Shown piece after piece: positions 24,037 through 34,000 of a stretch of 64,000 nt of DNA (position 1 is its first letter; the number at the start of each line of letters is the position of its first letter). The notes beneath the pieces are model-generated. The model did not search any database. It had not been told where the DNA came from and worked only from the letters and a program-made list of their open reading frames with translations. This stretch comes from Ananas comosus (taxonomy: Eukaryota; Streptophyta; Magnoliopsida; Poales; Bromeliaceae), in contig NC_033630.1 of assembly GCF_001540865.1 (NCBI RefSeq), forward strand, positions 2,258,952-2,322,951, written 5' to 3'. The position numbers were made by a program, and so were the translations under genes.

Positions 24037-24963
24037 GGGTTATTTGCATCCACGTTCCTGCAAACATAGTGAATTGCAGAAATATTCCTACAAAACGAAA
24101 ATTTCATAAGTTGTCCCTACAAAAGTCCTAAGTTATGCAGATATGTCCCTCTGGTTAAAATCCGTTAGTGAACTGTTTATTTTTTAACAGTTTTCTTGTG
24201 AAATGATTGTTTTGCCCTCACAAATATATCCCTCCAAAAGTATCCTCTTCCCCTTCTCTTTCTCTTCCTCTTCGGGCCGTCGAAGCGGACAACGGCGACG
24301 ACGCAGGGTCGGATTCGCCGGCGACGAAGAGGAGGGAAGAGAAAGAAGGAGAGGAAGAAGAAGTGGGAAGAGGAAGAAGGAGAGGAAGAAGGAGAGGAAA
24401 AAGGGAAGAGGAAGATGGAGAGGGTTTGCTGCCGCCGCCGCCGCCGCCGCCGTATCTCCTCCCTTGCCGGCGACGAGGAAGAGGGAAGAGAAAAAGGGAG
24501 AGGAAGAAGAAGGGCTAAGAGAAAGAGGGAGAGGAAAAGGGAGAGGGCTCGCCGCCGCCGTCGCATCTTCTTCCTCGCCGGCGACGAAGAAGAGGGAGAG
24601 GAAGAAGCAAGGGGAAGAGGAAGAGGAAAGAGGAAGAGGGAGAGGAAGAATAAGGGGGAAGAGGAAGAGGGAGAGGGTTCGCTGACGTCGTCGCCGCCGC
24701 TGCTGCATCTCTTCGCAGGCGATGAAGAAGAGGGAAAAGGAAGAGAAGGATGAGGAAGAAGGGTAGAACCGTAAATTCACACTATTAACTAATCGTGGTT
24801 AAGTAGTTTAACTGTGGTTAACTAAATTTCTCTAACAGACTCTAACAGCAGGGACATATCTGCATAACTTATGACTTTTGCAGGGACAACTTATGGAATT
24901 TTCGTTTTGCAGGGATATTTCTCCAATTTACTATATTTGCAGGGACGTGTATGCAAATAACCC
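24037..24963. mobile_element. Mutator-like element, 927 bp, perfect 9-bp TSD
   Basis: The duplication tttaattta flanks it at 24028-24036 and 24964-24972. Terminal inverted repeats of about 130 bp start GGGTTATTTGCAT and share AACGAAAATT-CATAAGTTGTCCCT and TTATGCAGATATGTCCCT. Between them (about 24260-24760) is a low-complexity GAGGAAGAGG-rich block with GCCGCCGCC triplets, built from repeats of a segment with CGCCGGCGACGAAGA. Long ORFs here on both strands are by-products of that composition. No transposase is present. Confidence 0.88.
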
Positions 24964-24972
24964 TTTAATTTA

Positions 24973-24994
24973 TTTAGTTACATTTTTTTTTTAC

Positions 24995-25027
<33 letters not shown>

Positions 25028-25376
25028 NATTGAGCTTCAATGCTTTTAAAAATATAAAGTCATTGATGCTTGTAGGTTTGCAGTTATTGAATTAAAAGGT
25101 GTGCGGTTAGGATGATAGTGATTTCCTAAAGTTAAGTGGGTGAGTGGTTGAATAGTATGATTTAATCGGTGGGTGAGTGGTTGAATAGTATGGTCTAATC
25201 GGTGAAAATGATCCAAGTGATTGAGCTAACAGCGGAAAACGTACAAGCACCAAGTGTCAATGCTCCCACCCACTCAGCCTTAGGATACCAATATTATCCC
25301 AACCGCACATCTTTTAATTTAATGACCGAAAACCACAAGTATCAATCAATTGATACTTTCAAAAGTATGGGAGTTT

Positions 25377-25381
<5 letters not shown>
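24973..25381. mobile_element. Inverted-repeat MITE next to a TA microsatellite
   Basis: Arms at about 25060-25115 and 25275-25345 are inverted copies sharing GTGCGGTT and TGAATTAAAAG / CTTTTAATTTAATGA words. A (TA)n run with an N at 25027 lies on the left. A 31-bp direct repeat (GGGTGAGTGGTTGAATAGTATG type) occurs at 25138 and 25170. Confidence 0.5.
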
Positions 25382-25419
<38 letters not shown>

Positions 25420-25627
25420 AGCTAGAGTTAGTATATTTTGATGAGTAGAAACTTTTTTTGTACTTATAGGGTTGAGTGGGTGGTTGGTTGAGTTGTATGA
25501 TCTAACATGTAAAAATTGTCAAAGAAGTAGATCTAATGGTCGAAAATTTATAAGTATAAATAAAATCTATACTCATAAGAATATAGTAGCCGAACTCTCT
25601 CTCACTCTCTCTCTTTCTCTCTCCACA

Positions 25628-25663
<36 letters not shown>

Positions 25664-25996
25664 GTTGAGGTGGAATGCTGTCGATAACAAACGTGCTCCG
25701 TTGCCACCAATTTATTTTCGATAATAGAGCATTCAAATCGAACCTTTGAACATTATCTATACCATTTGAAATATCTAAAAACCAAATTTTAAATCTTTTC
25801 GATATCATTAACCTAATAATCAAAGGGTTTCAAAATTTGTAATTTTAATTGTGGATAGGAAGCGTTTTCTTGTTTAACGATGTAGTGATATTCAAATCAA
25901 TTGAATTTTGGTTAGAAAATTTTTTAAACTATTTAGAACAAGATCTATACTCTCGACCTTGATTATAAAATTCCTATCATCACTTTTTAGAGATAA
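25382..25996. repeat. First copy of a 615-bp direct duplication
   Basis: This block recurs at 26461-27075 at a constant offset of 1079 bp and appears identical. It begins in a (CT)n run, contains a (CA)n run at about 25629-25660, and includes the left half of an inverted-repeat element. Confidence 0.9.
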
Positions 25997-26195
25997 TCAT
26001 TTTTAGCTGTTTATTTTTACGCCCACTTGATGGACAAGAGAACAATATCGAAAAAGAATGAAATTTGATTTCTAGATAATTCAAGTGGTATAGATCATTT
26101 TCAACGGTGCCAATCGTCGATTTGGAGGCTTCATCATTGAAAACAAATGGATGACAACGAAACCTGTTTGCTACCGATAGTATTCCAGTTCAACT
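25660..26195. mobile_element. Inverted-repeat element related to the GAGTTG MITE family
   Basis: The left end (tagttgaggtggaatgctgt) and right end (read inverted, gagttgaactggaatactat) match, followed by CGATA-CAAAC words on both sides. The interior arms share ATCTATACCA-TTGAA. It resembles the elements at 6056 and 49153 at its ends. Confidence 0.55.
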
Positions 26196-26224
26196 CTCTC
26201 TTTCTCTCTTTCTATATATATAAA

Positions 26225-26457
26225 TATATAGAACTAGGTTAGAATACTATCAATAGCGCCAAGCTATTGACGCTATTAGTTTTTTAGCTATTGGATTGAA
26301 AAATATGTGGTTAGGATGATATAGGCCTCTTAAGGTTGAGTGAGTGGTTGATTTAATAGTATAATCTAACGGATAAAAATAATCAAATAATTAAATCTAA
26401 CAGTAAAAAACTCTATAGCACAAAATCCTTAGTCCTATTAATAGTATCCCTTTTCGA

Positions 26458-26460
<3 letters not shown>
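26225..26460. mobile_element. Short MITE with AATACTAT ends
   Basis: The left end reads gaactaggttagaatactat and the right end, inverted, gtcgaaaagggatactatta, both close to the 6056 element's termini. A perfect TSD is not readable because CT repeats adjoin the right side. Confidence 0.5.
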
Positions 26461-26498
<38 letters not shown>

Positions 26499-26706
26499 AG
26501 CTAGAGTTAGTATATTTTGATGAGTAGAAACTTTTTTTGTACTTATAGGGTTGAGTGGGTGGTTGGTTGAGTTGTATGATCTAACATGTAAAAATTGTCA
26601 AAGAAGTAGATCTAATGGTCGAAAATTTATAAGTATAAATAAAATCTATACTCATAAGAATATAGTAGCCGAACTCTCTCTCACTCTCTCTCTTTCTCTC
26701 TCCACA

Positions 26707-26742
<36 letters not shown>

Positions 26743-27075
26743 GTTGAGGTGGAATGCTGTCGATAACAAACGTGCTCCGTTGCCACCAATTTATTTTCGA
26801 TAATAGAGCATTCAAATCGAACCTTTGAACATTATCTATACCATTTGAAATATCTAAAAACCAAATTTTAAATCTTTTCGATATCATTAACCTAATAATC
26901 AAAGGGTTTCAAAATTTGTAATTTTAATTGTGGATAGGAAGCGTTTTCTTGTTTAACGATGTAGTGATATTCAAATCAATTGAATTTTGGTTAGAAAATT
27001 TTTTAAACTATTTAGAACAAGATCTATACTCTCGACCTTGATTATAAAATTCCTATCATCACTTTTTAGAGATAA
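26461..27075. repeat. Second copy of the 615-bp duplication, ending at an N
   Basis: It matches 25382-25996 and stops exactly one base before the N at 27076. After the N the sequence changes to the right half of a different family member. This pattern suggests a contig join rather than a true tandem duplication. Confidence 0.85.
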
Positions 27076-27076
27076 N

Positions 27077-27402
27077 TAATAATATGACATTAAAATTTTA
27101 AATCAAAGATATTGATCTTGTTTTATATAGTATAAAGAATTTTCTATCAAAATTTCACGTGATTTGGATATTTCTACACCGTTAAACTTGCAAACGGCTC
27201 ACTACGACCATTGAAATTTGTTGATTTTGAGCCCATTCGATCACTAGGCAAATAATATCGAAAAATAATAAAATTTATTTTCTAGAAACTTCAAATACTC
27301 TAGATCATGTTTAACGGAGCCGATCGACGATTCGAAAGTCACAACATCGAAAACGAGATGGAAACACGGAAGGCTCCGTACTTTCGATAGCATAGTAACC
27401 TC

Positions 27403-27445
<43 letters not shown>
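27077..27445. mobile_element. Right half of an inverted-repeat element, then (TA)n
   Basis: The segment aligns by eye with 49338-49673, sharing TCAAAATTTCACGTGATTTG, TCGATCACTAGGCAAAT and ACGGAGCCGATCG. It ends at a (TA)n run at about 27410-27445. The expected left half is missing at the N. Confidence 0.6.
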
Positions 27446-27448
<3 letters not shown>

Positions 27449-28087
27449 TCTTGCCAATACCTTCACAGGCCATAAAGAAGGAAAGGAATATTCCCTATCG
27501 GATCATCAGATGCTTAAAATATGCTTGTGTGACGAGTTGAGGTGACATTTTGGATATATTTTTAATCAAATTGGGCAACATTTTGTATCATGCTATGGGC
27601 AAAAGAAGAGCACATCGAATTTGAAATCTCAATATGTTTGACGCCGTCGTGAATGCCAGGTATATATGTCTTTTTTTTTTTTTTTCCCCATTTTTTTTTG
27701 CTACGCTTTTAAGGAAATACCCATGCGGCTAATTAATTAGTGGAAATTATTATAAGGTCTCTCCGTTAATTAATAAATGGAGGACCTTTTTCTCGTATTA
27801 AAAAATGGAAAGATTGGTCTCTTACGACTCACATCAAATGTCACCCATTGGAACAAGAAATCGACCCGAGTGTTTGATTCTTTTCTTTTCCATGCTTTAT
27901 CATTGAAAACCCACTAATTCGGGGGCTAATTACAACATTGTTTGTAGGTCCCTAAACAGTTATTAGTTGTTTCTGCAGTGTTTTCATATGATTTACTATT
28001 CTTAAAACTCTGAAAATTCATTTTAACTTTTGCTACTACCAAAACTTTACTTTTGATTCACAAGTGTTTTATTTTTAATGGGTGCAT
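27446..28087. other. Intergenic, no feature seen
   Basis: AT-rich with a T-run at about 27669-27684. No gene or repeat boundary is supported. Confidence 0.4.
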
Positions 28088-28633
28088 TAGGGATGTCAAT
28101 GGGTATGGAACTATAGATATCCGAAATTTTATCTGAACCCGAACCCGAACCCAAATGAAACGGATATATCCGATGCTAAATGGATATGGATTCGGATATG
28201 GATATCAAAAATAGAAACCCGACGGATATGAATTCGAATATAGATTTTGACTGCACCCGACCCGAACTCGAACCCGATCCGAACCCGAATTTATTTTGTA
28301 TTATATAATATATATACCCGACCCGAACCCGAACCCGACCCGAACCCGAATTTATTTTGTATTATATATATATATGATGTTATATTTGAATTTGTATTTT
28401 AAAAATTTAGATTTAATATAATGTATTTTGAAATACTAAAAAGAAAAATAATTGTTTCGGGTTCTAATTTTCGGGTTCGGGTTCGGGTTCGGGTTTCGGA
28501 TTTTTGGTCGGATTCGGGTTTGGATATGAATTTTTAAAATCTGTCGGGTTCGGGTTCGGGTCTCAAGTTTGGAGTCGGATTCGGGTTCGGATTTTAAAAA
28601 ATCGGCCCCGAATCCGACCTGTTGACATCTCTA
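28088..28633. mobile_element. hAT-type non-autonomous element with CCCGAA repeats
   Basis: Terminal inverted repeats read TAGGGATGTCAA at the left and, inverted, TAGAGATGTCAA at the right. The interior is a large imperfect palindrome rich in CCCGAACCCGAAC on the left and GGGTTCGGGTTCGG on the right. The flanks share only gtgcaN, so the 8-bp TSD expected of hAT elements is decayed or shifted. Confidence 0.65.
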
Positions 28634-28713
28634 GTGCACATGCGTGTGTGCGCGCACGCGCGAGCGCATCTGTGTGTGTGTGTGTCTCTGTGTGTGTGTG
28701 TGTGTGTGTGTGT
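28634..28713. repeat. (TG)n-rich microsatellite
   Basis: Alternating TG/CG repeats follow the hAT element directly. Confidence 0.85.
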
Positions 28714-28843
28714 GAGTGATTCATTTGATCATGTTGATCAATTATTAATTTTCTCGTTTAACATTTATGGAGACCCCTGAGTGATTCATTTGATCATGTT
28801 GATCAATTATTAATTTTCTCGTTTAACATTTATGGAGACCCCT
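28714..28843. repeat. Tandem 65-bp duplication
   Basis: Positions 28714-28778 and 28779-28843 are identical 65-bp units beginning gagtgattcatttgatcatg. No gene is involved. Confidence 0.92.
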
Positions 28844-30149
28844 CAACTATACGCCGTTCTAAATAAATGGCGCCCTTTAACTTTCTTCTGTTTAATTCAT
28901 CTTTTCTTAAATTCCACACTCTTTAGATTTTTTTTTTTTTTCTCACAGAAAAAAAGACAAGAAAATCAACATGGACCACATCATTAGTTGATTCCAGGTT
29001 ATGAGGCAAAATTGCGTTTGTTGTCAACATCCCATGGACCCACACTTATTAGATTTATTTGCAAAATTAATTAAATCCTATATTCTCATTTATTGTCCAA
29101 AATCAATGCTTAAAATGTTCTCTTTAAAATTAATATTTCTAATTTCTCTGTTAAAAAGTTAACTGAACACTTACTAATTTTCGAAAACCCTTCAATGAAG
29201 TTAAAAAAAAAAAAAGGAAAAAGAATGAGGCATATCATATGCTTCTTTATTAGAATTTTGCTGAATACGCAGCTTTGAGATTCGTATAGAAAACTTTTAG
29301 GTTAAAATAAATTTTTTAAATTTAGATACTGTCTCAACCAGAATTCGTTAAAATTAAAATATATAATTTTAAATTCTAAATTTTAATTTTTAAAATTTAA
29401 ATTATAAATTTTAAATTGATATATATTTAATTTTTAAAATTTAAAATTTAAAATTTTATATTTTTAAATTTAGATTTGATCTTAAATTTAAAATTTAAAA
29501 TTTAAAATTTAGAACTTTGAATTTTCGAAGCTGAGATTTTTAAATTCAAATTTTAATTTTAAATATTTGAAATTTAAGAGTTATATATTTAAATTTAAAA
29601 TATAAAATATAAAATATAAAATTTTAATTCAAATATAATAAAGAGAGTAATATTATTATTTTTTATTTATAACCACCCACTGTCCTTCTTATTCCATTTA
29701 TTTCAACCAAATACTATTTTGCTTATACCTGAACTAAATCCAATACTCAACCAAACACTATTTTACTTATACATGAACTAGTAGACTCAATACTCAACCA
29801 AACACAAAATTACTTTATATTCATCTTATATTTTATCTTATATCTATTTTGGAACAATTAATTCTTACTTATATCCCATCTAAACGTTTCAGGCAAAGTT
29901 TAGATATTTTATGAGAGATTGTCCGGTCGATGAAGTAACTAGCCGTGGGCCCGTTGGGCTGACACGCGGACCACAGATGAAAAAAGTGGGCCCCACAGAT
30001 GAGCCCCAAAACAATGATGAGAAAACGGCGTCTTCGTTGGCCTATACATGAAAGAGCGACCGGTCCGTTCATTCTCCCCGCATATCATCTCCACCTCCAC
30101 ATTGAATCTCACAACTGTACTACATTACCAATAACAAATCAATCATTAT
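28844..30149. other. AT-rich intergenic region
   Basis: From about 29330 to 29640 the sequence is almost entirely AAATTT-type words like those inside the Helitron-like elements, but with no Helitron end. From about 29690 to 29870 motifs such as CCAAACAC and ACTTATA recur, perhaps a decayed MITE. No gene is supported. Confidence 0.4.
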
Positions 30150-30565
30150 TTTTTTTTATGTAACCCCATATAGTTTTGTACTTTCTTATTTTAGTATTCT
30201 ATGATTTAAAGTGTATCAACTTAGTATTTTGTGATTTCGCATTTTCTCATTTTAGTACTCTGTAATTTAAAATGTATCAAGTTAGTACTCTGTGGTTTTT
30301 ATTTTATATTAAGTTAGTATTCTGTAGTTTCTTTTTTTTTTATTATCTATTTCGGAATATTTTTTTGCTAAATTAGTGACAAAGTTAAAACTAAAAGGTA
30401 TTAAAATGAATATTTGATAAACTTATATAGAATATCTAAAATTTTTTTTTGTATATAATTTAACTAAATATTAAACCACGCGCTATTAACTTGATATAAT
30501 TTAAATTACGGGATATTAAAGTTAGAAAATGTAGTGTATTTAGAGGTATTTGAGGTTTTTCCCAT
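30150..30565. mobile_element. Inverted-repeat MITE, same family as 13590
   Basis: The left arm (TAGTATTCTATGATTTAAAG, GTATCAACTTAGTA) and right arm (read inverted, CCTCAAATACCTCT and CGTAATTTAAATTATATCAA) match each other and the arms at 13590-13968. Sub-repeats of the arm (TTAGTACTCTG.AATTTAAA) occur three times at the left. Confidence 0.6.
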
Positions 30566-30666
30566 TTGTTATAATTATGATGTGACCGATAATTCTAATA
30601 ACGCTATTTGATTGGTGAAGTACGCCACGTTGCTAATATAATCACTGCATTCTAAAATTTTTCCCA

Positions 30667-30671
30667 CCTCC

Positions 30672-30714
<43 letters not shown>

Positions 30715-30944
30715 TTTCTCTACTTCTTCTTCTTCATCTTCCCCAACTCATCACTCTCTTTAGCGAAAGCGAAATCGGCATCGTCCTCTTCCTCGTCAGC
30801 TCCTCCCTCCACCCCCCTTCCCTTTTCTGTGGCTGCGGTTGGCGCCGCGTGCGGGGGACGAACCTTTGTTTTGCCCTTCGCCCGCGCCAGAGGGTGCGCT
30901 CCTTCTCTCTCTCTATATATAGACTCGGTGAAAGTTTAGAGAGA

Positions 30945-30981
<37 letters not shown>

Positions 30982-31027
30982 GAGAGGGTGAGGGGTTTAG
31001 GAGCAAGGATTAGGGTTTAGAGAGGAC
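30667..31027 (+). promoter_or_regulatory. PEPC core promoter and 5' untranslated region with CT and GA repeats
   Basis: A (CT)n run lies at about 30675-30711, a TATA box (TATATATA) at 30914-30921, and a (GA)n run at about 30940-30978. The TATA box is about 107 bp before the start codon, placing transcription start near 30945-30950 and the GA run in the leader. CT/GA repeats around the start site are common in plant promoters; a regulatory role here is inferred. Confidence 0.6.
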
Positions 31028-34000
31028 ATGGCGAAGAGTTCGGTGGAGAGGCACCAGTCGATCGACGCGCAACTGAGGCTCCTCGCGCCGGCGAAGGTGT
31101 CGGAGGACGACAAGCTCATCGAGTACGACGCGCTCCTCGTCGACCGATTCCTCGACATCCTCCAGGACCTGCACGGCGAGGCTCTCCGAGAATTCGTAAC
31201 CCTCCTAACTCAGATTTGCTTAATCGCTCCCTTTTTCTTTTTTTTTAAAAAAAAAAAAAATGCTATTGTAGCTTATTTCTTAAAATTGTGACGAGAAATG
31301 GGGTTTAGTTGACTAAAGGTCTCATTTTGGAGGGAAAAAAAGGAATGCTCTTTTATTATAGTGTCAAAACTGTGTATTTGAACTTTGCACTGTAATAAGA
31401 TTTGGTTTGAATTCGAATTTGTGCATTGTAGGTGCAAGAATGCTATGAGTTATCGGCAACTTATGAGAGCGCAAGCGATTTTGCGAAGCTGGACGAGCTA
31501 GGGAAAATGTTGACTAGTTTGAGTCCTGGCGATTCGATTGTCGTCGCGGGCTCATTCTCGCACATGCTTAATCTGGCCAATTTGGCCGAGGAGGTCCAGA
31601 TCGCATTTAGGAGGAGGAACAAGCAGAAGAAGGGTGATTTGGGCGATGAGGCCTTAGCTATTACGGAGTCCGATATCGAAGAGACCCTTAAACGGCTTGT
31701 TCAAGATTACAACAAATCGCCGGAGGAGGTATTTGATGCCCTTAAGAACCAGACGGTCGACCTGGTTTTCACTGCTCATCCAACTCAGTCGGTCAGGAGA
31801 TCAGTGCTTCAAAAGCATGCGAGGTTCGTTGATTGATTCTTAAACCCAAACAAACCAAAAAAAAAGGTATCTTGTCTAGTAAATTTGAGTTGCAGTATTT
31901 ATTCTTATGGGGTTGGAGTGAAAAGTCAAGAGGGAGTTTTTTCTATGGATATGGGCTGATGGAAGTTTAACTTCTAAGAAAGTAATTTACAAGCTTCTCG
32001 TAATTTGATATTGGAAAAGTGACAGTTTGACTACTGGATGTTGTTTGATTGCATGATCTAGTGGCTTGCACATGCTATAAAAGATTAACGTAATAAATTT
32101 TTCTTCTTTCCTCTTGGTTTTTTATTTATTTTGTCATTGGGATATTGATCTTGGCTGTAGCAGTTCTTGCCCCTGCTTCTCTGTGCCATTCCGTTGCTGC
32201 AAATATACTTCAAACAGCTTTCAAATGCTGTGCTGCAAATAATTTATATTTTATAGATGATGGTATGACATCTTATTATCACAAATTCTTGGAATATTTT
32301 CAGGATAAGGAATTGTTTGACTCAACTGTGTGCTAAGGACATCACTGCTGATGAAAAATATGAGCTTGATGAAGCTCTTCAGAGAGAGGTAAATTAATTT
32401 TTTTTTTTTCTTCTCTTAATATCATGCAAATTTGTAAAATTGCTGGTATCGTAACTTTTTCCATTCTCATTTTTGAGTGACATTGTATTATTGTTCTCCT
32501 CCCTGTTCTTCCTTCGCAGATTCAAGCTGCTTTCAGAACTGATGAGATCCGAAGAATACAACCTGCTCCACAGGATGAAATGCGGGCTGGGATGAGTTAC
32601 TTTCATGAAACTATATGGAAGGGTGTGCCAAAGTTCTTGCGTCGTGTCGATACGGCTCTGAAGAACATTGGGATTAATGAACGTCTCCCTTATAATGTGC
32701 CTCTTATTCAATTTTCTTCTTGGATGGGTGGTGATCGCGATGGTACTTGGTTCTTCTCGTTATATCAATTATATATTCTGTTCCAATGGTTTAGTTGTTC
32801 AAATTTCTCTTTAGCAACAGGACAAGAAATGTTCCCATACTTGGTTTCAGCAGTTCACATCTTGTTAGTTATGTACAGCTTCCTGATTATATTTGTTAAA
32901 TTTGTACATGACTAAACCTCTTTAGTCTGATTTATGGAGCAGCTTTTGTAATAATAATAAAAAAAGAAAACCGCGCCTTTGACAAACGAAAGTTTGAAAA
33001 TGATATTTTAAACCTCAGTAGCGGAAACTTGAAACTTCTACTTTTGTGGCCATGGAAAGGCTATTTAGGAGAATTTAGTAGAAAGCTATTGACGATCCTT
33101 TGAATAGTTATACTCAAACAACACTTCTATAGAAGCTTCAGTTTGGGTCAACATCCCTCAAGTTGGCCTATTTAAATCTTGGAGTTAATATATTTGCCTA
33201 AATGTGTTATTCAGGAAACCCCCGAGTTACTCCTGAGGTTACAAGGGATGTATGCTTGCTGGCCAGGATGATGGCTGCAAATTTGTACTATTCTCAGATA
33301 GAAGATCTAATGTTTGAGGTACTGCAACAACCCACCCATCACCATCTAATTTTTTGCTGTTCATGGATAATAATTTTGAATGATTGAAGGTTTTCCGCTT
33401 ATGTCTTCATCCGAAAGTCTACTAACAACATCTTATGTTTCTAGCTGTCTATGTGGCGCTGTAGTGATGAACTCCATGTTCGTGCTGATGAGTTACTCCG
33501 ATCCTCAAGGAAAGATGCTAAACATTATATAGGTATGCAGGAATTGTTCTGCCACTGTAACCTCATGGTCATCAGTTGTAATCATCGTTATCATCATCAT
33601 CGCAATCCAATTATTTTCCTGTTAAGGCCATGACACTCTCAGTATTGAATCCTATAATTGGAAAATATGACGATGATTGCTGTGACTTATGCCACCTCTA
33701 TTACCATTTTACAGACATGCTTACAAAATTCAACTGTCACAAATTCAATACCTATCTATTATGCTTGTGTTTGAAGTATAAAAAATGAATTTTGCTAACT
33801 TATATTAAGTAATCTTTTTGACCCCCAAAAGTTGCTGTTTATTGTGTTGGTAATTATGCTGATGCTGTAGTATTGAGGATGTTATGCACGCAGAGTTCTG
33901 GAAACAAGTCCCAGCAAATGAACCTTATCGTGTCATACTTGATGATGTGAGGAGTAAGCTATATAACACTCGTGAACGTTCCCGCAATATTCTGTCAAAC

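Noticed and set aside
24184..24780. Open frames of 100-198 aa on both strands
   Set aside because: Low-complexity translation of GAGGAAGAGG repeats inside a MULE; the same bases are open in several frames.
28081..28645. Perfect 8-bp hAT target duplication at this element
   Set aside because: The flanks share only about five bases in register, so I call the element from its terminal repeats and do not claim a clean TSD.
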